In this document: in pieces, positions 42,692 through 50,470 of the stretch
Position numbering within the stretch: position 1 is the first letter of the stretch
How the letters are laid out: each line of letters starts with the position of its first letter
NCBI GenBank assembly: GCA_963204915.1
Contig: CAUJHS010000031.1
Location: 62,001-126,000 of the forward strand
Length of the DNA stretch: 64,000 bases
Source: Planctomycetota bacterium
Lineage (GTDB): Bacteria; Planctomycetota; Planctomycetia; Pirellulales; Pirellulaceae
Reading direction: 5' to 3'
Program-made: the position numbers and the translations under genes
Notes under the pieces: generated by a model
What the model was told of the DNA's origin: nothing
The model's input: only the letters and a program-made list of their open reading frames with translations
Database searches by the model: none

Positions 42692-42800
42692 GGTTTCCAC
42701 GCCTTACATTCAAATCCAAGCGTTTTATTGGGTGATACCGGCAGGGCGGCGCATGCTGGGGCGTCGCTTTCGCTCCGTCGCCCGCCAACCCTTCGTTGGT

Positions 42801-43256
42801 TCAACCGCCAGTTGATCTGGAAATCCTGACGGCCTCGCCGTCCAACATTATGTCTAACTCGTCGTCGTTATTGACGATACGGAACTGATGAGCGCCTGTT
42901 GTCAACGTCAAGCTGTGATTGTCAAACTCAATGGACTCGACTACTTCGTCCGCGAGACAATCAAGACAACGAAACTCAAGATTTTCTGGGGGTTTTTCGG
43001 CGAATCGGCCTTTGCGAACAGCAATTCCGCCATGGCCAGCGCACGATAGCACGAAGCTGGGTCCGTCACGAAAACCGACGCCCATGCCGACGATGCGATT
43101 GTGTGAGTTTGGTGAATCGGCCCAGAACGCCACGCAAACACTTTCCATGACGGCGCCAACTTGACGCCGTAAGCGTTCTTGTAGCTGTCGACGAGTCATC
43201 GCGCTGGCGGTAAAGTCGGCTGGCGGCGTCCCAAGCCCCAGCGCGAATGGCCCCAT
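42801..43256 (-). CDS. Hypothetical protein
   Basis: 151 residues, no signal peptide or membrane helix. Recognisable features are few: a helical start (M-T-R-R-Q-L-Q-E-R-L-R-R-Q-V from residue 20), then a beta-rich half with V-G-M-G-V-G-F-R-D-G, C-L-D-C-L-A-D-E and F-D-N-H-S-L-T-L-T-T-G. The internal Met (43199) could be the true start. The composition looks coding and unlike a shadow frame, but I do not recognise the family. A hairpin-forming GGGGCG segment lies just upstream of the next gene at 42755-42785. Confidence 0.5.
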   Translation of the reverse strand: MGPFALGLGTPPADFTASAMTRRQLQERLRRQVGAVMESVCVAFWADSPNSHNRIVGMGVGFRDGPSFVLSCAGHGGIAVRKGRFAEKPPENLEFRCLDCLADEVVESIEFDNHSLTLTTGAHQFRIVNNDDELDIMLDGEAVRISRSTGG

Positions 43257-43336
43257 CTTTACGGTAGAATTCCCGGGCGACGCCGGCGCTGCGCCGCCAA
43301 AGCCGTCCTTCGTCAGTGTTACGTGACGTGTAATGT

Positions 43337-44026
43337 CTACGCGGTGGGCAATTTGTTACGTCGTCGCCAACGGGCACATCCAAACAGCAGTGATGTCATT
43401 GCGAAAAGAGCGATGCTGGAGGGTTCAGGAACGCCATTTGTCGCCAAGGGATCATTACGAATCGTAAGTTGCGTCACGCCGATATAATTGTCCGTGAGCG
43501 TAAAGTAGCTGATATTCGCTGCGCCTTGCTCAAAACCGAGGAATTGGCCAGTGTTAGTCCCACCGCCAGTAAGGAAAGTCAGGGCATAACTCTCAAGGAG
43601 ATTGAAGGCCGAGTCATAAATCGCGATGGTCGTCGCGTTTGAACTTCCGGGAAGATAGTTGATAAAACCACCGACGGCCGCCACGGGTGTGCTGAATGCG
43701 AATGTCATCGTATCGGGTGGAGGGCCGTAAAGGTCTGTGGAATTGTTCACTCCAGCCATAGGACCGAGGCTACCGTCCCAAGCGCCGTTACCTACGAATC
43801 CATATCCGCCCGTGTAACCGAACACGGATCCGCCTTGGTCCGTGCTGTTCGTAGAACTCCAAGTGATGCCAGGTCCGAACGCTTGCGGACCTGGGCCAAA
43901 ATAATCGACTGCGGGCATTGGCACCAAAGTCCCGCCTGCGATCGATGTCACCACGGCGGCTTTTACCGACGATGCGCCGATGATGAATAAAGTTGCGATT
44001 GGCAGCAGACTAATCGCGCGTTTCAT
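43337..44026 (-). CDS. PEP-CTERM sorting domain protein
   Basis: 229 residues. A signal peptide (about 1-23, ends S-S-V-K-A-A) is followed by a Gly/Ser/Thr/Asn-rich mature domain and a C-terminal PEP-CTERM: V-P-E-P-S-S (199-204), a hydrophobic helix and the basic end R-W-R-R-R. These proteins are exported, anchored briefly in the membrane and processed by an exosortase, usually in exopolysaccharide-producing bacteria. The mature domain probably forms a jelly-roll-like beta sandwich; its ligand is unknown. The start and signal peptide agree well. Confidence 0.88.
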   Translation of the reverse strand: MKRAISLLPIATLFIIGASSVKAAVVTSIAGGTLVPMPAVDYFGPGPQAFGPGITWSSTNSTDQGGSVFGYTGGYGFVGNGAWDGSLGPMAGVNNSTDLYGPPPDTMTFAFSTPVAAVGGFINYLPGSSNATTIAIYDSAFNLLESYALTFLTGGGTNTGQFLGFEQGAANISYFTLTDNYIGVTQLTIRNDPLATNGVPEPSSIALFAMTSLLFGCARWRRRNKLPTA

Positions 44027-44412
44027 CGTCCATGCCTTAGGTATGAGGAGTGAGCTTTTGCCGTCGACAACACCCCCTGACTACCACATATTGGGGTGCG
44101 TTTTCACCGAAAAGCATGGTAACGAAGTTTTTGACTAATGCAAGGACGAAGTGATAAAGAATTTACCAGATCGCAAAGAGCACATCACGCATCTGCTTTG
44201 TGACTGACGCCATTGTCGGCTTGTGCAGCATTGCAGATTTAATTGTTAAGTTGTTGGAACAAAACCTTACTCATTCGCAGTTTGCCCGCATCTGTTACAC
44301 ACCGGTTAACCCTTGGTGATATCCACGAGCGCTGCTGGACAAGTAAGCAGCGCGAACCATAAGATCTGCTCGTCAGCCGCTGTTCAACATCGTTGGAATT
44401 TTGTGGGCCGTA
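44027..44412. other. Intergenic region upstream of the PEP-CTERM gene
   Basis: 386 bases, locally AT-richer than its surroundings. CACCCC-N16-GGGGTG (44071-44098) lies just upstream of the PEP-CTERM start and could be an operator. A REP-like hairpin is at 44329-44353. No ORF is called. Confidence 0.5.
44329..44353. repeat. REP-like hairpin, copy 1
   Basis: GCGCTGCT (44329-44336), loop GGACAAGTA, AGCAGCGC (44346-44353). It shares CTGCTGGACAAG with the hairpin at 53067-53089, also intergenic. The two stems differ in sequence but keep pairing, as expected for a selected hairpin family. Confidence 0.6.
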
Positions 44413-45309
44413 TTACTTCTTCAGGTTTTCGTCCAGGAAGGTCCACATGGCGTTGGTGGCGCGGGTGTTGTGTTCGCCTTGGAAGCCGTGGCCTTGGCCT
44501 TCCAGCACCACCAGCGTGTGCTTTACGCCTGCGGCTTTGAGCTTCTCGTCCAAGAGTTGGGCTTGCTCGACGGGCACCAGTTCGTCTTTGTCGCCATGCA
44601 GCGTAAGCACGGGCGGGTCATCCTGAGTGATGTAGGTGACCGGGCTGGCGGTCTTGTACCGTTCGGCCTGTTCGGCCGGTGGGCCGTCGAGGAACAAACG
44701 GAAGATCCACTGCACCGAGCTTTTCTCATAACATGAGGCCATTTCGGTCGGGCCGAAGATGTTTACCACGGCTTGCACGCGGCTGGATTGATCGGCGTGG
44801 TCGCCCTGGCCTTCCAGACCGTCGTCCTCATCGGAAAGACCAACCAGCAGCGACAGATGCCCGCCGGCCGACGCCCCGCCCACGCCAATGCGGTCCGGGT
44901 TCACGTGGTACTTCTTGGCGTTGGCCCGCATCCAGCGAATGGCGGTCTTGGCGTCGTGAATTTGTACGGGGAAAGTCAACTCGGCGGTGGCGGTGTCGCG
45001 GTTCTGGGCGTCATACTTCATCAGGCGGTAGCTGATGGTGGCCGCCACATAGCCGCGTCGGGCCGCTTCCTCGATGTGGGCCCGATGCATTTGCCGGTTG
45101 CCTCCCGACCAGCCGCCGCCATGCACATACACAATGGCCGGAAACGGGCCTTCACCTTCGGCAGGACGGGCCAAGTCGAGCTTCAAGTCGACATCGCCGG
45201 CGCGGCCGTAGGTGATGTTTTCCTCCACGACGATTTCTCCGCCACGCGCCGCGCAGCTCGAACCGCCCGCTAACACGACACACGCGAACACCCAATGCAG
45301 CCATCGCAT
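44413..45309 (-). CDS. Secreted alpha/beta-hydrolase (esterase/lipase-like)
   Basis: 298 residues. A signal segment (about 1-20) precedes a hydrolase domain with HGGGW (63-67), nucleophile elbow GASAG (145-149, Ser147), acid D in G-D-K-D-E-L and His in G-Q-G-H-G-F. The family is the carboxylesterase/acetylxylan-esterase-like group. It is longer and clearly diverged from the esterase at 3764-4633. The natural substrate is unknown; a role in polysaccharide deacylation fits the genome. A Cys at residue 19 is not in a good lipobox. Confidence 0.88.
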   Translation of the reverse strand: MRWLHWVFACVVLAGGSSCAARGGEIVVEENITYGRAGDVDLKLDLARPAEGEGPFPAIVYVHGGGWSGGNRQMHRAHIEEAARRGYVAATISYRLMKYDAQNRDTATAELTFPVQIHDAKTAIRWMRANAKKYHVNPDRIGVGGASAGGHLSLLVGLSDEDDGLEGQGDHADQSSRVQAVVNIFGPTEMASCYEKSSVQWIFRLFLDGPPAEQAERYKTASPVTYITQDDPPVLTLHGDKDELVPVEQAQLLDEKLKAAGVKHTLVVLEGQGHGFQGEHNTRATNAMWTFLDENLKK

Positions 45310-45496
45310 GATCCAAGGCTCCCAACAAGGAAAGGGCTATTTTGCAGGGCCGATTGTACTCAAAACGCCAATTCCCCCGCCAGCAGCCAAGTTGATTTCC
45401 TGACCGGCGGAATGCTTTCGCCGCAGTGTGCGGGTCGTTAGACTAGGGCCGGAATTCCTTCGATTTCACGTTTCGATCTTTTGTGGAGATGCTCGG

Positions 45497-46381
45497 ATGT
45501 TACGAACCGCGTTAATCACGGCGTGGGCGCTGCTGCTCTTGCCGCTGGGCGTTGGCGCCGAGGAAAAATTGAGCGCGTTGATTGTGGACGGCCAGAACAA
45601 TCATGCGGTGTGGCCCCAAACCACCGAGATGATGAAAAAGTACTTGGAGGAAACCGGCTTGTTCACGGTCGATGTCGCCCGCACGGCGCCGCAAGGCACG
45701 GATGCGAACTTCGAGCCCGAGTTCGCCAAGTACGACGTCGTCGTGTCGAACTACAACGGCGCCCCATGGCCCCAAGCCACCCAAGACGCGCTCATCGAAT
45801 ACGTGCAAGGCGGCGGCGGTTTCGTGGTCGTGCATGCCGCGAACAACGCCTTTGGCGACTGGGCCGAATACAATCGCATGATCGGCCTGGGCGGCTGGGG
45901 CGGCCGCACCGAGAAGACCGGCCCCTACGTGTACTACAACGAGCAAGGCAAACTGGTGCGCGATGAGAAGCCCGGTTCGGGCGGCCACCACGGACCGCAA
46001 CATCCCTTTGTGATTGTCGTGCGCGACCAAGAGCATCCGATCACGCGCGGCATGCCGTCGGCCTGGATGCATGCGCAAGATGAGCTGTACGACATGCTGC
46101 GCGGCCCCGGCGAAAACATGCACGTGCTGGCCACGGCGTTTGCTTCGCCCGAAAAAGGCGGAACCGGCCGACATGAGCCGATGATCTTCACCATCGACTA
46201 CGGCAAAGGGCGGGTGTTCCATACGCCGATGGGGCACGCCGAATACTCGATGGAATGCACCGGCTTCATCGCCACGCTCCAGCGCGGAACCGAGTGGGCC
46301 GCCACAGGCAAGGTGACGCAAGAGTTGCCCAAAGACTTCCCCAACGCCGACGAAGTTAAGTCGCGCAAGGCGGCGCCGTAG
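45497..46381 (+). CDS. Secreted ThuA-domain protein
   Basis: 294 residues with a signal peptide ending near G-V-G-A-E-E. The ThuA fold (class I amidotransferase-like, originally from trehalose utilisation) is seen in A-L-I-V-D-G-Q-N-N-H, the strand Y-D-V-V-V-S-N-Y-N-G and F-V-V-V-H-A-A-N-N-A-F, then R-D-Q-E-H-P-I-T-R-G-M-P and the late G-R-V-F-H-T-P-M-G-H. Planctomycetes have many such proteins, often linked to sugar catabolism; the catalytic role is unproven. The start ATG 45497 has GGAG 8 bases upstream. Its stop converges on the PDZ gene terminator. Confidence 0.9.
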   Translation: MLRTALITAWALLLLPLGVGAEEKLSALIVDGQNNHAVWPQTTEMMKKYLEETGLFTVDVARTAPQGTDANFEPEFAKYDVVVSNYNGAPWPQATQDALIEYVQGGGGFVVVHAANNAFGDWAEYNRMIGLGGWGGRTEKTGPYVYYNEQGKLVRDEKPGSGGHHGPQHPFVIVVRDQEHPITRGMPSAWMHAQDELYDMLRGPGENMHVLATAFASPEKGGTGRHEPMIFTIDYGKGRVFHTPMGHAEYSMECTGFIATLQRGTEWAATGKVTQELPKDFPNADEVKSRKAAP

Positions 46382-46418
46382 CCGCAATCGGCGTTTAGGG
46401 CGTCGCGCCGAAAATCGC

Positions 46419-46459
46419 AAAAAAACACGCGTCGAAAGACATCTTGCTTTCGACGCGTG
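46419..46459 (-). terminator. Strong Rho-independent terminator of the PDZ gene
   Basis: On the minus strand CACGCGTCGAAAG (46459-46447) pairs perfectly with CTTTCGACGCGTG (46438-46426), a 13-bp stem with an 8-base loop, followed by seven T (A-run 46419-46425). It lies just past the PDZ gene stop at 46503. The stem may also stop the convergent ThuA transcript. Confidence 0.9.
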
Positions 46460-46502
46460 CAACACCATCCTACGCTTCCTGCGCCAGAGCTAGGTTCTCG
46501 CG

Positions 46503-47816
46503 TTAGTCGCGACGGCGCGGCAACAGCGGACGAACGCCTGGCCGGTCGGGGGTCGGATCAACATTTCGCGGCGCCGGAGCTAAACCAGGGCGCCCATCAG
46601 CCGGCGGCAAAGCTTGGGCCGGCGGCAGGGCTTGCGCCGGCGGAACCGCCTGCGGCAGCGGCTCGTTGTATTCCAGTTGCTCGCGCGGCGCCGGAATGGC
46701 GGCCTGCTGCACTTCAACCGAAACTTGCCGCACGCGTTCGCCGCGGTTCACTTCGAACTGCAACGGTTCGCCTTCAAATTTCACAATGGCGCGCTGGAGA
46801 TCTTCAGGCGTTTGCACGCGCTGGTCGTTCAGGGCGGTAATCACGTCGCCCGATCGCACGCCGCCGTAGTACGCTGGAGAACGGCGCGTGACGCGCCACA
46901 CGAGCGCCTTGTCGTCGTAACGGTCATCCAAAATGATGCCGAGCTCTTCCAGCGGACTGTGTTGGATCGTGGTGATCTCGCGCACCAAGGTGGCGGGCTG
47001 CACCATGATGACTTCTTCGCGTCCCGCACGATTCACGATCACGCGAACTTGCTGATCGCGAAGGTCGTCGGCGAACAGGTAGTTAATGAAGTCGGCTTCC
47101 CGCGCAATCGGCTGGCCGTTCACCGACACAATCCGATCGCCTTCCCGGAAACCAAGCCGCGCGATGGCCCCGGTCGTGGCCACATCGGAAATGACTAAAC
47201 CGGATTGCGCCGCAGCCTGGCCGGGAGTCGCTTGTCCGGCGACACTCGCCCGCGCGGCGTTATCGAACCATAGTCCGAGGTCGGCGGCGCGAGTATCTTC
47301 CACACGGAACTCTTGGCCGGCGTCACTACCAATCGCGGCGCGAGCACTGCTTCGGGCGCGATCAATGGTGTTGCGGGCGGCGTCGCCTGCGGCGTCAACC
47401 GCGTTTCGCGCCGCATCGCGCGTGTTTTGCGCGGCGTCGCGCGTGGAGCGAGCGGCGTCCCGAGCGGAATCGACCGCGTCGCGGGCCGAGTCTCGGGCGT
47501 TCTGCGCCGCGTCTCGTGCGGCGTCTCCGGCAGGGGCGGCGTTTTCACGGGCAGGTTGCGCGGCGTCCGATGCGGCGTCTCGCGCGTCTTGAGCCGCTTC
47601 TCGCGCTGCGGCGGCAGGTTGCTGTGCCGCGTCTTGCACGGTTTCGGCGGCCGCATCGGCAGCGCTATCCACGGCCTGATCGGCGGCTTCAGCCGCAGGC
47701 GCCGGACTCGTCGGCTCTTGGCTCCACGCGGGGGCAGCGCTCAACAGTGCGGCTCCCACGCCGAGACTGACGCTCAGTCCCAGTTGGCTCATCCATCTTC
47801 TTGCCTCTTCGGTCAT
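46503..47816 (-). CDS. Exported tandem-PDZ protein with LEA-like Ala-rich repeats
   Basis: 437 residues. The start at 47816 has GAGGAG 7 bases upstream and yields a signal peptide ending near A-P-A-W-S-Q. Residues about 45-150 are an Ala/Asp/Arg-rich amphipathic repeat (units such as D-A-A-R-D-A-A-Q-N-A-R), like late-embryogenesis-abundant or apolipoprotein helices. Two PDZ domains follow, with L-G-F-R-E-G-D-R-I-V-S-V-N-G and G-V-R-S-G-D-V-I-T-A-L-N-D. No protease domain is present. The C-terminus is Pro-rich with repeated P-P-A-Q-A-L. It is a likely periplasmic scaffold; the partner is unknown. Confidence 0.83.
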   Translation of the reverse strand: MTEEARRWMSQLGLSVSLGVGAALLSAAPAWSQEPTSPAPAAEAADQAVDSAADAAAETVQDAAQQPAAAAREAAQDARDAASDAAQPARENAAPAGDAARDAAQNARDSARDAVDSARDAARSTRDAAQNTRDAARNAVDAAGDAARNTIDRARSSARAAIGSDAGQEFRVEDTRAADLGLWFDNAARASVAGQATPGQAAAQSGLVISDVATTGAIARLGFREGDRIVSVNGQPIAREADFINYLFADDLRDQQVRVIVNRAGREEVIMVQPATLVREITTIQHSPLEELGIILDDRYDDKALVWRVTRRSPAYYGGVRSGDVITALNDQRVQTPEDLQRAIVKFEGEPLQFEVNRGERVRQVSVEVQQAAIPAPREQLEYNEPLPQAVPPAQALPPAQALPPADGRPGLAPAPRNVDPTPDRPGVRPLLPRRRD

Positions 47817-48358
47817 CGTGTCTCTCCTCTCAGAATAAGTCTTGTTGTCGCGCAATGTTGCGCACTCTCACTAAACGCTGCAAGTTCCAGACCTATTTCT
47901 TCGCACGATGAAAATTGACCCGCGCAAACATCCGCTTCATTTGACGGCGACGTGTGAAGCATCATGCGATGCGACCGGGCTTGGCGGAGGATCACACGGG
48001 CACGGCAATGAACCTTCATCGCAAGTAATTTCAGATGAAAAGGTTGCGGCGCTCGTATTGGACCGGCGCGTTTCATCGCCGCGAGCTGCTTCGGTTTTGC
48101 TTGCGAAGTATTAGCGAACCGCGCGGCGCGATTTTCTCACCGCCCGCTGCGAAGAAAGATGCAGCGATGGTCAGAACGGCTCCAAACGATGGCCTTCTGC
48201 GTACGTGCACTCCAGGGGGCGAATGCGCGAGACCTGGCTCAACCGCAGTGGCGCCGCGGGAAAACGAGAGTTGTTGCAAAGCTCGGTTTTGGCGCCGTAG
48301 TTGCTCTGTCAAGTGCTAGCAGTTTATTTCTTACACACCGAAAGGGAGAGTTTGTTCG
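47817..48358. other. Divergent intergenic region (PDZ gene / DUF892 gene)
   Basis: 542 bases holding promoters for both flanking genes. The palindrome GCGCAA-TG-TTGCGC at 47850-47863 lies about 35 bases upstream of the PDZ gene start and could be an operator. No ORF in it is convincing. Confidence 0.5.
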
Positions 48359-48853
48359 ATGGCGATTCACAATTTACAAGATGCCTTGATTGAAGAACTG
48401 CGTGACGTGCTGAGCGCAGAAAAGCAAATCACCCGGGCCCTAAAACAGATGGCAAAAAAGTCGACGAATGAACAATTGAAGGCGGCGTTCGAGTCGCACC
48501 TGGAAGAAACCGAGGGCCAGATCGAACGTTTGCAGGACGTATTCGGCGAATTGGACAAGGCGCCCCGCTCAAAGCACTGCGCCGCGATGGAAGGCCTGAT
48601 CGAAGAAGGCAAAGAAATCATGGAAGAAGACGCCGAGCCCGAAGTGCTTGACGCCATGCTGATCGCCGCGGCCCAAAAGGTGGAGCATTACGAGATCGCC
48701 ACCTACGGCACGCTACGCACTTGGGCCGAACAGCTTGGCATGACCAAGGTGGCTCAACTGCTGGAAGAAACGCTGGAAGAAGAGAAGGCGACCGACGAGA
48801 AGCTCTCGCAGCTGGCCGCCGAGATCAACCAGGAAGCCCAAACCGCCGAATAA
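48359..48853 (+). CDS. Ferritin-like DUF892 protein (YciE/YciF family)
   Basis: 164 residues, four helices, no signal peptide. The opening I-H-N-L-Q-D-A-L-I-E-E-L-R-D-V-L-S-A-E-K-Q and the pattern H-L-E-E-T-E-G-Q-I-E-R-L match DUF892, a ferritin-like diiron fold induced by stress in enterobacteria. Potential iron ligands are Glu in E-E-L, E-x-x-H pairs, and K-V-E-H-Y-E-I-A-T-Y-G. A GGGAGA Shine-Dalgarno is about 10 bases upstream. The exact function is unknown; protection from oxidative or osmotic stress is inferred from homologues. Confidence 0.9.
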   Translation: MAIHNLQDALIEELRDVLSAEKQITRALKQMAKKSTNEQLKAAFESHLEETEGQIERLQDVFGELDKAPRSKHCAAMEGLIEEGKEIMEEDAEPEVLDAMLIAAAQKVEHYEIATYGTLRTWAEQLGMTKVAQLLEETLEEEKATDEKLSQLAAEINQEAQTAE

Positions 48854-48949
48854 GGTTCGTGTGTACGGTTCGTTGTCGTCCAGCGCTGCGCCCCGCTCCG
48901 TGTTCGAGAGCGGCGCGGGCTCAGGCAAGGCGTGACGCGCGTGACGCGC

Positions 48950-50065
48950 CTACACGCTTAGACAGCGGTCGCGCGCAATGACCGACCAGTGTCCACTGAC
49001 ACGGCCTTGCGACACCACGTACGCTTCTTTGTGCAAGGCCGAAGTCGGACACACATGCCGGGGGATGGCCCACAGCTCGTCGCCCGGTTGCAGCTGCGCG
49101 GCGAGAGGCGTTTCGAGCACCAGATGCTCCTCGTTGTGCAGGACTTCTTTCGCATCGGGCAAATCGGGAAACCGCACGCGCTTTCCCGCCGGTTGATCGG
49201 CGGCGACGGCTTTGTAGCCAAGATCGACGGTGACGCGGTCCGGCGCCGGGCGACTAATGACTCGTGTCAGTAAGAGCGCCGCGGGGTTGAACTGAAGATC
49301 GGGGAACATCTCGCCGTAACCGACGTCATGAAACACGCACGTGCCGGGGCTGAGTTCGAGTCCGGGTAAGTTCTTCTCGGCATACACGGGGAACGACCCG
49401 GTGCCGCCGGCCACGACGCGCGGCACGGGCAACCCGCGCGACATGAGCCGTTCGCGCAATTCCAACACGGGTTTCCAACCGGCGTCGACGGCGCGGCGGC
49501 GTTCTTCGAGCGGGGTCTGGTGGTTCTGCCCGTCGTACACGTGAAATCCCGCTGGTTCGATGCCGGGCGTTTCCGCCATGCGCTGATAAAGCGCCTCGGC
49601 TTCCGGGCCGGTGGGAACTCCGGTGCGGCGCAAACCAGTATCAAGGTCCAATAAAACGCCGAGGGTCCGGCCGGTGGATTGCACCGCGGCGCCCAACTCG
49701 GCCAGCGGCCGGGGATGATCGGCCGTTACCAGGAGCGATACGTCGGGAAACTTTTCTAGAAACGCCACCACGCGGCGAATATTCGGACCCACCACGTTGT
49801 ACGCCAGGAAAATATCCTTCGCGCCGGCCTGAACCAGCATCTCGCACTCGGCCAGCGTGGCGGCTTTGTGTTTGGTAATTCCCAGGGCCAGTTCTCGCTC
49901 GATGACTTCCCGCATTTTGTGCGTCTTGCAGTGCGGGCGCAAGCGCTGCGGGCCGCCTGCGATGGCGATCATACTTCTCAAGTTTTCTTCCAAAACTTCT
50001 TGAAAGATGACCAGCGCCGGGGAGAAAATGTCCGACGTATCGTCCACGTGGTAGCGAGCGTGCAT
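48950..50065 (-). CDS. D-threonine aldolase/DSD1-like PLP enzyme
   Basis: 371 residues, alanine-racemase-type TIM barrel followed by a C-terminal beta domain. The PLP lysine is in R-P-H-C-K-T-H-K. The barrel shows A-T-L-A-E-C-E-M-L-V and G-F-H-V-Y-D-G-Q-N-H; G-G-T-G-S-F-P-V-Y should bind phosphate. The C-terminal R-H-V-C-P-T-S-A-L-H carries the metal-binding His/Cys typical of D-threonine aldolase and D-serine dehydratase. It likely cleaves a beta-hydroxy-D-amino acid to glycine and an aldehyde, or dehydrates D-serine. The start is ATG 50065 by family alignment; the frame is open to 50347. Confidence 0.87.
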   Translation of the reverse strand: MHARYHVDDTSDIFSPALVIFQEVLEENLRSMIAIAGGPQRLRPHCKTHKMREVIERELALGITKHKAATLAECEMLVQAGAKDIFLAYNVVGPNIRRVVAFLEKFPDVSLLVTADHPRPLAELGAAVQSTGRTLGVLLDLDTGLRRTGVPTGPEAEALYQRMAETPGIEPAGFHVYDGQNHQTPLEERRRAVDAGWKPVLELRERLMSRGLPVPRVVAGGTGSFPVYAEKNLPGLELSPGTCVFHDVGYGEMFPDLQFNPAALLLTRVISRPAPDRVTVDLGYKAVAADQPAGKRVRFPDLPDAKEVLHNEEHLVLETPLAAQLQPGDELWAIPRHVCPTSALHKEAYVVSQGRVSGHWSVIARDRCLSV

Positions 50066-50363
50066 ACGAGCCGATGACTTTCCAGGCAAACCGAAAGGGT
50101 AATCGTCCAAATCATAGCCGCCGCTGGCCGTTCGAGAAAGCCGGACGCCGCGGCGGGGCGCGGGCGCAGCCGCCGTCGCAGGGCTGAAATCTGCTTGGCG
50201 TCCGATGCGCCAAGTCGGCGGCGCGGCAACGCGGAGAAAAATTTTTCGTGCAACGCGCCCGAGGTCACAGCGTAAATGACGAATTAGCAAGCAGTTAGGA
50301 ACAAAGTTCTCTGGCAAATCGACGCTAAGACCTGTGAGAGTCGTCAAAAATTAGCGAAGTATC

Positions 50364-50391
50364 TTGATTTTGAACATTTGTTCAGTATAAT
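50364..50391 (+). promoter_or_regulatory. Promoter-like boxes overlapping a GAAC-N4-GTTC palindrome
   Basis: TTGATT (50364-50369) and TATAAT (50386-50391) are 16 bases apart on the plus strand. Between them lies the perfect palindrome TGAACATTTGTTCA (50371-50384), which resembles the GAAC-N4-GTTC core of Gram-positive-type LexA sites. No plus-strand gene follows, so it may instead be an operator for the minus-strand aldolase gene or drive an antisense RNA. Confidence 0.35.
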
Positions 50392-50395
50392 AAAC

Positions 50396-50426
50396 GGAAA
50401 ACGGCGGGGGCACCGTTGCGTTTTCC
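50396..50426 (-). terminator. Terminator-like hairpin after the NRAMP gene
   Basis: GGAAAACG (50396-50403) and CGTTTTCC (50419-50426) pair, with an inner AACGG/CCGTT alternative. Read on the minus strand the stem is followed by GTTTATTATA, a T-rich tail. It lies 45 bases past the NRAMP stop. Confidence 0.5.
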
Positions 50427-50470
50427 CTTCACCACCTTTGGTCCTATCTCGGGCCGGAACGCGTTGGCTT

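Larger units (their letters stand above)
50066..50470. other. Intergenic region with promoter-like and palindromic sites
   Basis: 405 bases upstream of the aldolase gene and downstream of the NRAMP gene, both on the minus strand. It holds a terminator-like hairpin and a promoter-like/palindromic segment, listed separately. No genuine ORF is seen. Confidence 0.5.

Noticed and set aside
47850-47863. Palindrome GCGCAA-TG-TTGCGC as a defined operator
   Set aside because: Too short and GC-rich to claim a regulator; noted only in the gap entry.
48950-50347. Longer D-threonine-aldolase-like protein starting at 50347
   Set aside because: The extra 94 residues are not family-like and overlap regulatory hairpins; ATG 50065 fits the fold.
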